Positions 6,159 to 15,876 of a stretch of DNA of 35,353 nt are shown here, one piece after another. Below the pieces are notes generated by a model that searched no databases, was not told the DNA's origin, and was given only the letters and a program-made list of their open reading frames with translations. How positions within the stretch are numbered: position 1 is the first letter of the stretch; every line of letters starts with the position of its first letter. This stretch comes from Hyphomonadaceae bacterium (GTDB lineage Bacteria > Pseudomonadota > Alphaproteobacteria > Caulobacterales > Aquidulcibacteraceae): NCBI GenBank assembly GCA_021731005.1, contig JAKFYF010000057.1:1-35353 (forward strand), read 5' to 3'. The position numbers were made by a program, and so were the translations under genes.

Positions 6159-6168
6159 GGAATTCACC
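6159..6168. repeat. Target-site direct repeat, right copy
   Basis: Second copy of GGAATTCACC, identical to 2058-2067. Joining 2067 directly to 6169 restores the comM frame. Confidence 0.9.
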
Positions 6169-6771
6169 CAGCAGGCGCTCGACGCGCTGCGCCAGCCGCT
6201 GGAGTCCGGCAGCGTGCTGATCGCCCGCGCCAACCATCACGTCACTTATCCCGCGCGTATTCTGCTCGCTGCCGCCATGAATCCGTGCCGCTGCGGAGGC
6301 GGGCCCGGCGCGGGCTTCTGCCGGCGCGGGCCCCGTTGCGCCACTGAGTACCAGGCGCGGTTGTCGGGCCCGCTGCTCGACCGCATCGACATCCAGCTCG
6401 ATGTGCCGCCAGTCACCGCCGCCGATCTGGCGTTGCCGCCGCCTGTTGAAGGCACCGCCGAAGCCGCCGCGCGGGTCATGCGCGCGCGCGCAGCGCAAAG
6501 CGCGCGCGGCGCCGGCCTCAACGCCGTGCTTAGTCTCGATGCGCTGGAGCGGGTGGCCAAGCCCGATGCGCCGGGCGCGGCGCTGCTCTCGAAAGCCGCC
6601 GAAACCCTTTCCCTCTCAGCCCGCGCCTATCACCGCACGCTCAAAGTTGCCCGCTCGATCGCCGACCTCGACGGCGCCGAAGCCCTCCGCCGCATCCACA
6701 TCGCCGAAGCGCTGAGCCTGAAACGCCAATGGGCCGGCGCTGAGCAGGGCGGGTTCGCTAAGGTTTCGTAA
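6169..6771 (+). pseudogene. comM: comM/yifB 3' fragment
   Basis: These are the C-terminal 200 codons of the interrupted ComM/YifB protein, starting QQALDALRQPLESG, exactly continuing ...LPEFT at 2067. They include the sensor-1/arginine-finger region (NPCRCGG, then GPLLDRIDIQLDVP) and the Mg-chelatase C-terminal helical domain (LSARAYHRTLKVARSIADL). The joined product would be 507 aa, the normal family length. The sequence shows no further frameshift or stop, so the only lesion in comM is the insertion. A frame of 224 codons that includes the end of the transposon has an ATG at 6097, but its first 24 residues are element sequence. Confidence 0.94.
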
Positions 6772-6798
6772 ACCCCATACAGCGCTTGATCGGCGGTT

Positions 6799-8598
6799 AT
6801 GACGGCGCCGGCTTTGGTTCAGGCCCTTGATGTGCTGGATGCACTTCCCGACCCGGCCGCGATCCTGGCGGGGGACGGCACGCTTGTGCGCGCCAATCCC
6901 GCTTTTTTCGCGGTGTTCAAGCACGGGATTGGCCCCCAGCGCCCGCCCTGGGGCAGGGCGCCGCCGCCGCCGATCGAGGCAGGCTTGCGGCGGTTTGAGG
7001 CCACCGCGCCCGACGGACGGCGCTTCGAGTGGGCCGAGCGCCTTTTGCCCGACGGCACGCGCCTGGTGACCGCGCGCGATGTCACGCGCCACACACAAGC
7101 CGCCGAAACCGCCATGCGCGCGAAAACCACTCTGTTCGCGACGCTAACACACGAATTGCGCACGCCTCTAAGCGGCATTCTCGGCATGGCCGACCTGCTG
7201 GCGCTCGGCAATCTCGAACCGAACGCGCAAAGCTACGTCGCCGCGATCCGGCAATCCGGCGAATTGCTGCTGGAGCTGATTACGGAGGTGCTGGATTATT
7301 CGCGGCTCGACGCGGGCCATGTGACTTTGGAATCCGTTCCGTTCGATCCGGAAGCGGAAGTCCAGGGCGTGGCTGAGCTGTTGTCGCCGCGCGCGCACGC
7401 CAAGGGATTGGAGATCGCGACCTGCGTCAGAACCGGAATTCCCTCGCGCGTCATGGGCGACAATGGACGCTTGCGGCAGATCCTGTTCAACCTCGCCGGC
7501 AACGCGATAAAATTCACCGAAGCCGGCGGGGTGACCATAGAAATTGCGCCGCGGCCGGACGCGCGGCTGCGCTTCATCGTGCGCGATACCGGGCCAGGCG
7601 TGGCCGCAAGCCAGCAGGCGCTCATTTTCGAAGAATTCACCCAGGCCGACGCCAGCATCGCGCGCCGCCACGGCGGAACCGGGCTCGGCCTCGCCATTGT
7701 GCGCAAACTGGCGCGCGCAATGGGCGGCGAAGTTGGCTTGATCAGCAAACCCGGCGCCGGCGCCAGCTTCTGGGTTGAGCTGCCGTTGCAGCCGACCGAG
7801 TGGATGCCGCGCGACGCTGATCTTGGTGGACTGCGCGTAAGCGTCGTTGCCGAGTCGCCGATATTGGCGCCAGCGCTGCACACCACAATTGCAACCATGG
7901 GCGGGAGCTTTTGTACGCCGGACGCTGCGCCCGATCTCATCGTTTACGACTGGCGCGATACCGCAAGCGCAGAGGAAATCGCCGAGATGAAGCGCGGAGC
8001 GCGGGCGCTGATCGCTCTCATCGCGCAGGAAGACCGCGCCGCGATCGCGCGCTGCCGCGAGCTTGGCTGCGAGCACTATGTATTGAAGCCGGTGCGACGC
8101 TCGGCCTTGGTCGAACAAATCAGGGTAGCGCTCGGCCGCGCCGCAGGGGCGCCCGATGCGGCCGCGCCAATTCCCGCGCAAGCCGTGACGCGCCCGCTCC
8201 TAGGCGTGCGGGTGCTGCTGGCGGAAGACAATCCCATCAACGCACTGCTCGCGCGCACCCTGCTGGCGCGGGCTGGTTGCATAGTGCAGGTCGCACAGGA
8301 CGGGGAGGAGGCGGTGGCCGCCGCCAACGCGGAAGCCTACGACTTGATTTTTCTCGATCTCCGCATGCCGCGACTCGACGGACTGGGCGCCGCGCGCAAG
8401 ATCCGCAATGGCGGCGGCCCCTGCGCGCGCGCGCCGCTGGTGGCGTTGACAGCCGACGCCGGCGAGCGCGAACGCGCCCAAGCGCTGGAAGCGGGCATGG
8501 ATGACTTCTTGACCAAACCGATTGACGCAGGCCGTTTGGTGGCTGTCGCAGAACGCTTTACGCGGCGGGGAAACGGGGACAGTCTCGCCTCCGAGTAG
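6799..8598 (+). CDS. Hybrid sensor histidine kinase with PAS, HisKA, HATPase, degenerate receiver and receiver
   Basis: 599 aa, apparently cytoplasmic (no membrane segment). Residues 1-95 form a short PAS-like sensor region (LPDPAAILAGDGTLVRANPAF). The HisKA box holds H118 (THELRTP). HATPase motifs follow: N box (NLAGNAIKFTEAGG), G1 (DTGPGV) and G2 (GGTGLGLAI). Residues of about 340-445 resemble a receiver fold but lack the acidic start and end in YVLKPV, so this one is probably degenerate. The final receiver (about 465-590) has the acidic pair ED, phospho-acceptor D520 (FLDLRMP) and K573 (LTKP). It should autophosphorylate and pass phosphate to its own receiver and on to an unlinked phosphotransferase. 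The signal is unknown. It starts 27 nt after the comM stop. Confidence 0.93.
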   Translation: MTAPALVQALDVLDALPDPAAILAGDGTLVRANPAFFAVFKHGIGPQRPPWGRAPPPPIEAGLRRFEATAPDGRRFEWAERLLPDGTRLVTARDVTRHTQAAETAMRAKTTLFATLTHELRTPLSGILGMADLLALGNLEPNAQSYVAAIRQSGELLLELITEVLDYSRLDAGHVTLESVPFDPEAEVQGVAELLSPRAHAKGLEIATCVRTGIPSRVMGDNGRLRQILFNLAGNAIKFTEAGGVTIEIAPRPDARLRFIVRDTGPGVAASQQALIFEEFTQADASIARRHGGTGLGLAIVRKLARAMGGEVGLISKPGAGASFWVELPLQPTEWMPRDADLGGLRVSVVAESPILAPALHTTIATMGGSFCTPDAAPDLIVYDWRDTASAEEIAEMKRGARALIALIAQEDRAAIARCRELGCEHYVLKPVRRSALVEQIRVALGRAAGAPDAAAPIPAQAVTRPLLGVRVLLAEDNPINALLARTLLARAGCIVQVAQDGEEAVAAANAEAYDLIFLDLRMPRLDGLGAARKIRNGGGPCARAPLVALTADAGERERAQALEAGMDDFLTKPIDAGRLVAVAERFTRRGNGDSLASE

Positions 8599-8628
8599 GG
8601 GTGCGAACGCACCAGAGAGGACGCACGC

Positions 8629-10347
8629 ATGACGATGACCGCTGAAGTCGCATCGCCTGCCGCATCGCGCCACGTGCTCTGGATCGCGACGGCGCTGGGC
8701 TTCGCGTGCGGCCTGCCGTTCTCGCTGCTGATCGGGTCGCTGACCGCTTGGCTTTCGAACGCTGGCGTAAGCTTCGGCGCCATCGCTGCGCTCTCCTGGA
8801 TCGGGCTCTTCTACGCGTTCAAGTTCATCTGGGCGCCGATGTTCGATTGGCTGGTCCCTCCGTTCGCCAACACCATAGGTCGCAGACGTGCGTGGATGGG
8901 TTTGTGTCAGGTTGTAATTGCGCTGTGCCTGTTCGGCATGACCCTGTTTGACCCGCGGGTGAATATCACCGCCTTTGCCCTGTTTGCGGTGGTGGCTGGG
9001 TTTTTCTCCGCCAGCCAGGACATCGTCGTGGACGCGTGGCGGATCGAAACCGCTCAAGACGGACGCCAGCTCGACTCCATTACGGTGCGCTACCAACTCG
9101 GCTATCGTTTGGCGGCGATCATTGGCGGCGCGGTAGCGCTCTTGCTCGCGGACATCTGGGCGTTGGCGAATGATGCGGCGGCGGCTTGGCCCGGTATCTT
9201 CGCGGGCATGGCCGTGTTGATGGCCTGCGCGATGTTTGCGTCGCTTGCCGCGCCCGAACCGCTGCTGCAGACAAAACCGGCAGGCACGGCCGCGCAGGAC
9301 CCCGCAGCGCAGACGATGCGCCGGCGCGCGGTGTGGCCAGTGGCGTTGGGATGGGCAATCGCTAGCGCCGCCTTGCTGGGCTTCATGTTCTACACTTTGG
9401 CCAATCCAAGCGCGAGCGCCGCCGAATTTCGCGACGCGGCGACGCCGTGGATCTTGTTGCTGACCATCGGTCTGCCGCTGGCCCTCTCTTTTTGGCTGGC
9501 GCGCAAGCCCGGCGCGCTGGAGATGGGAGGGGGCGCGCGGACCTTGGCCGACATTCTGTTTGAACGCGTTCTGGCCCCGCTTGCCGATATTGTTAGACGC
9601 TATTGGCTCTGGGCGATACCGATTCTCGCGCTCGCCATGACCTATCGCATCGCCGACTCGATATGGGGCTCGTTTGCCAATCCATTCTATCTCACCATCC
9701 TGGAGCATTCGAACTCGGACGTAGCCGTCGCGTCTAAGATGGTCGGCGTGTTCGCGACATTGGGCGGCATTGCGCTGGGCGGGTTTGCGCTCTTGCGGGT
9801 AGGGCGGATGCCTGCGCTTATCATTGGCGGGATCATCGCCGCGGGCACAAACCTGCTCTACGCTGACCTCGCGCGTGGCGGCGCAGGCACGCAGGTTTTT
9901 CTCGATGCCAGCGGATTGGGCGCTCTGTTTTCGTGGCTGCTCTCGGGCTTCGTAGGCTCGGTCCAGGCAACGGGGGCGACCATTTTTGACGGGGTGACTT
10001 TGGGCAACGGATTGACGCGGCTCACGTCGGTAATCCTGATGGAGAATTTGGCCGGCGGATTCGCGAGCGCGGTACACGTTGCGTGGCTTTCATCGATCGT
10101 GAACAAGAACTACGCCGCCGTACAATACGCATTGCTGTCATCGCTGGCGTTGTTGATCGGCGTAATCTTCCGCCCTCGCATAGGCTCGTTCGTGGACGCA
10201 GTGAAGGAACAAGGCTTGCCTGCGCAAGCCGAGCGCTTCGCGGAAGTATTTGTGTTTGCGGCGTGGATTGGTTTGGTGGCTGTGGCGTTGGCGGGGCTTG
10301 AATGGTGGCGGCAAACGAAAAGCCAGCCGGCGGTCGCGCCAGCCTAA
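8629..10347 (+). CDS. ampG: AmpG-like major facilitator permease
   Basis: 572 aa with about 12-14 membrane segments. The N-terminal LGFACGLPFSLLIGSLTAWL and the intracellular GRRRAWM and ASQDIVVDAWRIE motifs are typical of AmpG permeases. These import GlcNAc-anhydro-muropeptides into the cytoplasm for cell-wall recycling and, in some species, beta-lactamase induction. The central stretch (about 215-330) is longer than in the shortest AmpG forms. An AGAGAGGA ribosome site lies just before the ATG at 8629. The stop overlaps that of malic enzyme on the other strand by 4 nt. Function as a muropeptide importer is inferred from family; no other recycling gene is nearby. Confidence 0.85.
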   Translation: MTMTAEVASPAASRHVLWIATALGFACGLPFSLLIGSLTAWLSNAGVSFGAIAALSWIGLFYAFKFIWAPMFDWLVPPFANTIGRRRAWMGLCQVVIALCLFGMTLFDPRVNITAFALFAVVAGFFSASQDIVVDAWRIETAQDGRQLDSITVRYQLGYRLAAIIGGAVALLLADIWALANDAAAAWPGIFAGMAVLMACAMFASLAAPEPLLQTKPAGTAAQDPAAQTMRRRAVWPVALGWAIASAALLGFMFYTLANPSASAAEFRDAATPWILLLTIGLPLALSFWLARKPGALEMGGGARTLADILFERVLAPLADIVRRYWLWAIPILALAMTYRIADSIWGSFANPFYLTILEHSNSDVAVASKMVGVFATLGGIALGGFALLRVGRMPALIIGGIIAAGTNLLYADLARGGAGTQVFLDASGLGALFSWLLSGFVGSVQATGATIFDGVTLGNGLTRLTSVILMENLAGGFASAVHVAWLSSIVNKNYAAVQYALLSSLALLIGVIFRPRIGSFVDAVKEQGLPAQAERFAEVFVFAAWIGLVAVALAGLEWWRQTKSQPAVAPA

Positions 10348-12629
10348 CTTTGCGCTTCCGCCAGCCGCCCCGCCTGGAACGCCGCCAGCGCCGCGAACGT
10401 CACGATATCGGACACGCTGCCGCCGAGCGGCGCGATCTGGATCGGGCGGGAGAGCCCGGTCAGCACCGGTCCCACCACCGTGGCGCCGCCCGCCGTGGTC
10501 AGGAGGCTGGTGGCGATCGAAGCTGAATGCAGCGCCGGCATCACCAGCACGTTGGCCGCCCCGGAGAGCCGCGAAAACGGATAGAGTTCGCGCATGTTTT
10601 CATTGAGCGCGACGTCGACATTCATTTCGCCTTCGTACTCGAACTCAAGATCTTCGCGGCGGTCAAGGATCGAAACCGCGTCGCGGATTTTTTCCGAGCG
10701 TTCCATGCGCGGATTGCCAAACGTCGAATGCGAGAGCAGGGCCACGCGCGGGTGCGCGCCGAACTGGCGCGCCATCGCCGCCGACTGCAGCGTGATTTGC
10801 GCCAGTTCACCGGCATCGGGAAACTCACTCACTGCCGTGTCGGCCACGAACAAGGTGCGGCCCTTCATCAGCACCACGGACATGCCCATCACGCGCTCGC
10901 CACGGGTGGGGTCGATGACCTTGAGCACATCGTCGAGCGCGGTTGCGTAATTGCGGGTGACGCCGGTCACCATGCCATCGGCGTGGCCGGCCGCCACCAT
11001 GCAAGCGGCGAACACGTTGCGGTCCTGGTTCACCAGGCGCTGGGCGTCGCGCTGCAGAAAGCCGTAGCGCTGCAGGCGCTTGTACAGATTATCGGTGTAG
11101 GCGCCATTGTGCTCGGAAAGGCGGGCGTTGACGATGGTCAGCGCGGCTGTCTCCGGAACACCGACCTGGGCCATGTTGGCGCGGACGGTTTCCTCGCGCC
11201 CCACAAGCACCGCGCTGCCCAATCCCAATTCCTGAAACGAATAGGCGGCGCGGATGACCGCAGGCGCCTCGCCTTCGGCAAAGACGATTCGTTGCGGGGC
11301 GCGCCGCACCGCGGTCTGCACCCGCTGGATCATCGCTGCGGTCGGATCGAGCCGCTGCTCCAACCGGTGCTTGTAGGCCTGCATGTCGGCGATCGGCTTG
11401 CGGGCGACGCCGCTATCCATCGCCGCCTGTGCGACGAAGGGCGGAATTTCCGAAATGAGGCGCGGATCGAACGGGGAGGGGATGATGTAATCGGGCCCGA
11501 ATTTAAGTCTCTTGCCGCGATAGGCGGCCGCGACCTCGTCGGGCACGTCCTGCTTGGCCAAAGCCGCGAGCGCGCGCGCGGCTGCGACCTTCATCTCTTC
11601 GTTGATCGTGCGCGCACGCACGTCGAGCGCGCCGCGGAAGATGTAAGGAAAGCCCAAGACATTGTTGACCTGGTTGGGATAATCCGAGCGGCCGGTTGCG
11701 ACGATGGCGTCCTTGCGCGCTTCGAGTACATCCTCCGGCGAGATTTCCGGATCCGGGTTGGCCATGGCGAAGACGATCGGCCTCTTGGCCATGGACTTGA
11801 TCATGTCCTTGCTCACCGCGCCCGCGACCGAGAGCCCCATGAACACGTCCGCGCCCTTCATGGCGTCGGACAGCGTGCGAAGCTTGGTGTCGACAGCGTG
11901 AGCGGTCTTGAACTGGTCCATGCTTTCAGTGCGCCCGCGATAGACCACGCCCTTGGAATCGCAGACGATGACGTTCTCGTGCGGGACGCCCAGATGCTTG
12001 ATCAGGCCGCTGCACGAGAGCCCGGCGGCGCCGGCGCCGTTGACGACGACTTTGATCTCGGAAAGCTTGCGCCCGGTCAGCTCGCAGGCGTTGAGCAGGC
12101 CGGCGGCGGCGATGATGGCGGTGCCGTGTTGGTCGTCATGAAACACCGGAATGTCGAGTTCGTCGCGCAGGCGGCTCTCGATCACGAAGCATTCCGGCGC
12201 CTTGATATCTTCCAGATTGATGCCGCCGAACGTGGGCCCGATATTGCGCACCGTGGTGATGAATTCTTCCACGTCCTGGGTGGTCACTTCGATGTCGATC
12301 GAGTCGACGTCGGCGAAGCGCTTGAACAGGACGCTCTTGCCTTCCATCACCGGCTTGGAAGCGAGCGCGCCCAGATTGCCGAGGCCGAGGATCGCCGTGC
12401 CGTTGGAGATCACCGCGACCAGATTGCCTTTGGCGGTGTAGTCGTAGGCGCGGTCCGCATCCTCGGCGATGGCTTTGACCGGCGCGGCAACGCCCGGCGA
12501 GTAGGCAAGCGAGAGATCCCGCTGCGTCGCCATCGGCTTGGTCGGCGTGATCGAGATTTTGCCGGGCGTCGGCAGACGGTGGAAGTCGAGCGCTTCTTCG
12601 TCGGTAAAGGTCTGCTTCTGGTCGGGCAT
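10344..12629 (-). CDS. maeB: NADP-dependent malic enzyme with phosphotransacetylase-like C-terminus
   Basis: 761 aa from the ATG at 12629 (MPDQKQTFTDEEALDFHRL); an upstream in-frame start would add 12 unlikely residues. The N-terminal half has malic enzyme motifs: SLAYSPGVAAP, GLGNLGALASKPVMEGK, metal-site FHDDQHGTA and NAD(P)-binding GAGAAGLSC. The C-terminal third (from about residue 430) is phosphotransacetylase-like (FAEGEAPAVIRAA, then PAL..ASIATSLL), a fusion known in MaeB enzymes where it serves allosteric acetyl-CoA control rather than catalysis. It oxidatively decarboxylates malate to pyruvate. It is divergent from mutS (97 bp between starts) and convergent with ampG. Confidence 0.95.
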   Translation of the reverse strand: MPDQKQTFTDEEALDFHRLPTPGKISITPTKPMATQRDLSLAYSPGVAAPVKAIAEDADRAYDYTAKGNLVAVISNGTAILGLGNLGALASKPVMEGKSVLFKRFADVDSIDIEVTTQDVEEFITTVRNIGPTFGGINLEDIKAPECFVIESRLRDELDIPVFHDDQHGTAIIAAAGLLNACELTGRKLSEIKVVVNGAGAAGLSCSGLIKHLGVPHENVIVCDSKGVVYRGRTESMDQFKTAHAVDTKLRTLSDAMKGADVFMGLSVAGAVSKDMIKSMAKRPIVFAMANPDPEISPEDVLEARKDAIVATGRSDYPNQVNNVLGFPYIFRGALDVRARTINEEMKVAAARALAALAKQDVPDEVAAAYRGKRLKFGPDYIIPSPFDPRLISEIPPFVAQAAMDSGVARKPIADMQAYKHRLEQRLDPTAAMIQRVQTAVRRAPQRIVFAEGEAPAVIRAAYSFQELGLGSAVLVGREETVRANMAQVGVPETAALTIVNARLSEHNGAYTDNLYKRLQRYGFLQRDAQRLVNQDRNVFAACMVAAGHADGMVTGVTRNYATALDDVLKVIDPTRGERVMGMSVVLMKGRTLFVADTAVSEFPDAGELAQITLQSAAMARQFGAHPRVALLSHSTFGNPRMERSEKIRDAVSILDRREDLEFEYEGEMNVDVALNENMRELYPFSRLSGAANVLVMPALHSASIATSLLTTAGGATVVGPVLTGLSRPIQIAPLGGSVSDIVTFAALAAFQAGRLAEAQS

Positions 12630-12726
12630 GAAATGAACGCTCGCGGGGCAGGGGTGCGCGCGCACACTAGTAGAGGTCGCAGACTCGTCAATGGAAGTCG
12701 AAGGCTAGACGGGCTAAACCCCGTCC

Positions 12727-15420
12727 GTGGCCGATTCCGCACATCCCCATGCCGCGCGCGCGACGCCGTTCATGGCGCAATATCTCGCGGCCAAGGCCGA
12801 GCACCCCGAGGCTCTGCTGTTCTTCCGCATGGGCGATTTCTACGAAATGTTCTTCGAGGACGCCGAGAAGGCCGCCGCCGCGCTCGGCATCACGCTGACC
12901 AAGCGCGGCCAGCATGGCGGCGATCCGATCCCAATGGCGGGCGTGCCCTGGCATCAGGCCGAGAACTATCTCGCCAAGCTCATTCGCGCTGGATTCAAGG
13001 TCGCGGTTTGCGAGCAGATGGAAGATCCAGCCCAGGCGCGAAAGCGCGGGCACAAGGCGATCGTCCATCGCGCCGTGGTTCGCGTAGTCACGCCGGGAAC
13101 CCTCACGGAGGAGGGCCTGCTTGACTCTCGCGCGCACAATCGTCTTGCCGCATTGGCCTTCGCCGAGGATGGCGCGGCGATCGCGTGGGCTGACATTTCC
13201 ACCGGAAGCTTCGAAACCCGCGCGCTTGCCGCGCACGAGGTGGAGAGCGAGCTTGCCGCGTTGGCGCCAGCAGAGCTTCTGGTTGCCGAGGCCGATGCCG
13301 CGAAAGTGCGCCAGGCGGCCCTGATCGCCGGCGCCGCGCTCACGGCGCGGCCGGGGGTGAAGGCTGATGCAAGGGGCGCCGAGCGCCGGATCAAGGCGGC
13401 GTTCGGGGTCGCTGCGCTGGACGGCTTTGGCGAATTCGGCGCGGCCGAACTCTCGGCCATGGGCCTGCTGCTCGACTATATCGAGCTCACGCAAGCGGGC
13501 GCCGCGCCGCGGCTGACGCCGCCAAGGCGTAACTCCGAGCGCGCTCTCATGGCTATCGACGCCGCCACGCGCGCGGCGCTCGAAATCGAGCGCTCCAACA
13601 ATTCCTTGCTTGGGCGCGGTGGCCGCGAAGGCTCGCTGCTCGCGTGCATCGATCGCACAGTCACGGCCGCGGGCGGGCGCATGCTGGCGGAGCGGATCGC
13701 CCGGCCGCTGACCGATGTGCGCAGCATCGACGCACGGTTGGACGCGGTGACCTTCTTTGTCGTCGATGGAAATTTGCGCGCTGGCGTGCGCCAGGAATTG
13801 CGCGGTTCGGGCGATCTCGCGCGCGCATTGACCCGGCTGATGCTTGGGCGCGGAGGACCGCGCGATCTGGCCCAACTGCGCGATGGGCTGCATACAAGCG
13901 ACCGGGCGGCGGCGCGGTGCGCTGGATTTGGCGGTGCGACGCCGGCGGAGATTGAGCGCGCCTGCGCCGCGCTTTCGCTGGCCGCGCACCCGCAAAGCGC
14001 GAGCCTGGCGGCGGCGTTGCAGCAGGCGCTCGCTGCCGAGTTGCCCATGCTCGCTCGCGATGGCGGCTTCATCGCCGCGGGTCATGATGCAACCCTCGAC
14101 GAAGCGCGCGCGCTGCGCGACGACAGCCGCAAGGTCATCGCCGCCCTGCAGTCGAACTACGCGCAAGAGACGAACATCCCGGCGCTAAAGGTTAAGCACA
14201 ACAATGTGCTGGGCTACCACATCGACGCTACCGCCAAGCAGGCCGAAGCGCTGATGGCGCCGCCGCTCAACGCCCGCTTCATCCATCGCCAGACCAATGC
14301 CGGCTCGGTGAAGTTTACCACCAACGAATTGATCGAACTCGACGCCAAGATCGCACGCGCGGGCGATGCGGCGCTGGCGCGCGAGCTGGCGCTGTTCAAG
14401 GAATTCGCCGCGCAGGCTTGTGCCTGCGAATCCGAAATCCGCGCAACCGCCGAGGCGGCGGCCGCGCTCGATGTCGCCTCGGCGCTGGCCGAATGGGCTC
14501 ACGAAACGCACGCAACTCGCCCCGAGGTCGATGAGACCACCGCGCTCCTGGCGGAAGGCGCGCGCCATCCGGTGGTGGAAGAGGGGGTGCGCCGCGACGG
14601 GCAGGGCTTCACGCCGAACGATGCGCGCCTCGACGCGGAAGGCAAAAGCGGCCCGCGCTTGCTGATGGTCACCGGCCCCAACATGGCCGGCAAGAGCACC
14701 TATCTGCGGCAGATCGCGCTCTTGGCGGTGCTCGCACAGGCGGGGTCGTATGTGCCGGCCAAAAAGCTTCGGCTTGGCGTGGTTGACCGCGTATTTGCGC
14801 GCGTCGGCGCGTCCGACGATCTTGCGCGCGGGCGCTCGACCTTCATGACCGAAATGGTGGAGACCGCCGCTATCCTCAATCAGGCGGGCCCGCGCACACT
14901 TGTGGTGCTCGACGAAATCGGCCGCGGCACGGCGACATTCGATGGCCTCGCCATCGCTTGGGCGGTGGCCGAACATCTGCACGAAGCCAATCGGTGCCGC
15001 GCCGTGTTCGCCACCCACTACCACGAACTCACCCGGCTCGCCGACAAGCTCGAGGCTGGCGCCAACGCGCATCTGCGCGCCAAGGAATGGAAGGGCGATC
15101 TAGTGTTTCTGCACGAGGTGGCGCCGGGCGCGGCGGACCGCTCCTATGGCATTCAGGTCGCCAGGCTTGCGGGATTGCCCAAGAGCGCCGTAGAGCGCGC
15201 CCGCGCGGTGCTGGCGCGGCTTGAGGCGAGCGGGGGCTCAACACGGGTTGAGATTGTCGATGAGCTGCCGCTGTTCGCGCAGGTCATCGGGGAGTCAGCG
15301 CCGTCCGTGTTGGAGGAAGCGCTCGCGCGGATCAATCCAGATTCGCTGTCCCCAAAGGAAGCGCTGGAACTGCTCTATAAACTCAAGGCTGCTGCGGACG
15401 GCTCTCCGCCGGATCCCTGA
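12727..15420 (+). CDS. mutS: DNA mismatch repair ATPase MutS
   Basis: 897 aa from a GTG at 12727 giving [20 protein letters not shown], the right length and position for the family; the ATG further in would remove the start of the mismatch-binding domain. The mismatch-reading motif F38-Y39-E40 lies in [15 protein letters not shown]. The Walker A motif GPNMAGKST is near residue 650, with Walker [11 protein letters not shown] and the signature FATHYHEL further on. The C-terminal helix region ([13 protein letters not shown]) is the dimerisation/tetramerisation end. It recognises mismatches and recruits MutL. The last 38 nt overlap a convergent small gene. Confidence 0.97.
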   Translation: MADSAHPHAARATPFMAQYLAAKAEHPEALLFFRMGDFYEMFFEDAEKAAAALGITLTKRGQHGGDPIPMAGVPWHQAENYLAKLIRAGFKVAVCEQMEDPAQARKRGHKAIVHRAVVRVVTPGTLTEEGLLDSRAHNRLAALAFAEDGAAIAWADISTGSFETRALAAHEVESELAALAPAELLVAEADAAKVRQAALIAGAALTARPGVKADARGAERRIKAAFGVAALDGFGEFGAAELSAMGLLLDYIELTQAGAAPRLTPPRRNSERALMAIDAATRAALEIERSNNSLLGRGGREGSLLACIDRTVTAAGGRMLAERIARPLTDVRSIDARLDAVTFFVVDGNLRAGVRQELRGSGDLARALTRLMLGRGGPRDLAQLRDGLHTSDRAAARCAGFGGATPAEIERACAALSLAAHPQSASLAAALQQALAAELPMLARDGGFIAAGHDATLDEARALRDDSRKVIAALQSNYAQETNIPALKVKHNNVLGYHIDATAKQAEALMAPPLNARFIHRQTNAGSVKFTTNELIELDAKIARAGDAALARELALFKEFAAQACACESEIRATAEAAAALDVASALAEWAHETHATRPEVDETTALLAEGARHPVVEEGVRRDGQGFTPNDARLDAEGKSGPRLLMVTGPNMAGKSTYLRQIALLAVLAQAGSYVPAKKLRLGVVDRVFARVGASDDLARGRSTFMTEMVETAAILNQAGPRTLVVLDEIGRGTATFDGLAIAWAVAEHLHEANRCRAVFATHYHELTRLADKLEAGANAHLRAKEWKGDLVFLHEVAPGAADRSYGIQVARLAGLPKSAVERARAVLARLEASGGSTRVEIVDELPLFAQVIGESAPSVLEEALARINPDSLSPKEALELLYKLKAAADGSPPDP

Positions 15421-15742
15421 GCATGCCGTCGCGGCTGTTGACACTATCGCGGCCTGCGTCGATGGCGGCGCCCGCTATGATGTTGTCGCGGATGAACGGC
15501 ACCGAGCCGGTCTGCACGATCATGGTCAGCAGGACGCCCATTATCGCCCCCATTGCGAGGCCGGTTACGCCCCACAACGAAGCGGCGAACCAGTACGCCG
15601 CCGAGCGCTCGCTCTTGATGCGCTGCGCGAACAATTTCTGGTCCATGATGGCTTCGAGATTCGCCCGAGCGGGGTGATCGGTCACGAGGTTGTCCTCATC
15701 GACCGGATTCAGCCGAATGGTCTTGCCGCCTTTGCCGCGCAT
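15383..15742 (-). CDS. Unknown small membrane protein
   Basis: 119 aa from the ATG at 15742, which has a GGGGAGA ribosome site 8 nt upstream (a TTG one codon earlier is possible). A charged N-terminal half ([20 protein letters not shown]) precedes one clear membrane helix at about residues 57-79 ([20 protein letters not shown]). The tail after it is polar. No family is recognised. It is convergent with mutS and overlaps its end by 38 nt; it is divergent from glnD. The ribosome site and coherent layout favour a real gene. Confidence 0.68.
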   Translation of the reverse strand: MRGKGGKTIRLNPVDEDNLVTDHPARANLEAIMDQKLFAQRIKSERSAAYWFAASLWGVTGLAMGAIMGVLLTMIVQTGSVPFIRDNIIAGAAIDAGRDSVNSRDGMLRDPAESRPQQP

Positions 15743-15876
15743 CAAGCGTCTCCCCGGAGCCCATCCGCTCCATCAGAACATATATTTGGCTGTGCCCGGT
15801 GAATGAGGCAAGTTTGCGGGCGGGGTTTTTTCCGATTCATTCCGCTCTGTGTCGTTTGTAATGTCCCAGGAGCCCA

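Noticed and set aside
8200-10077. 625-codon minus-strand open frame
   Set aside because: Shadow of the kinase receiver and ampG; rich in Arg/Gln/His as expected for an antisense reading.
10527-13124. 865-codon plus-strand open frame
   Set aside because: It is antisense to maeB and then out of frame with mutS; long shadows are common in this GC-rich DNA.
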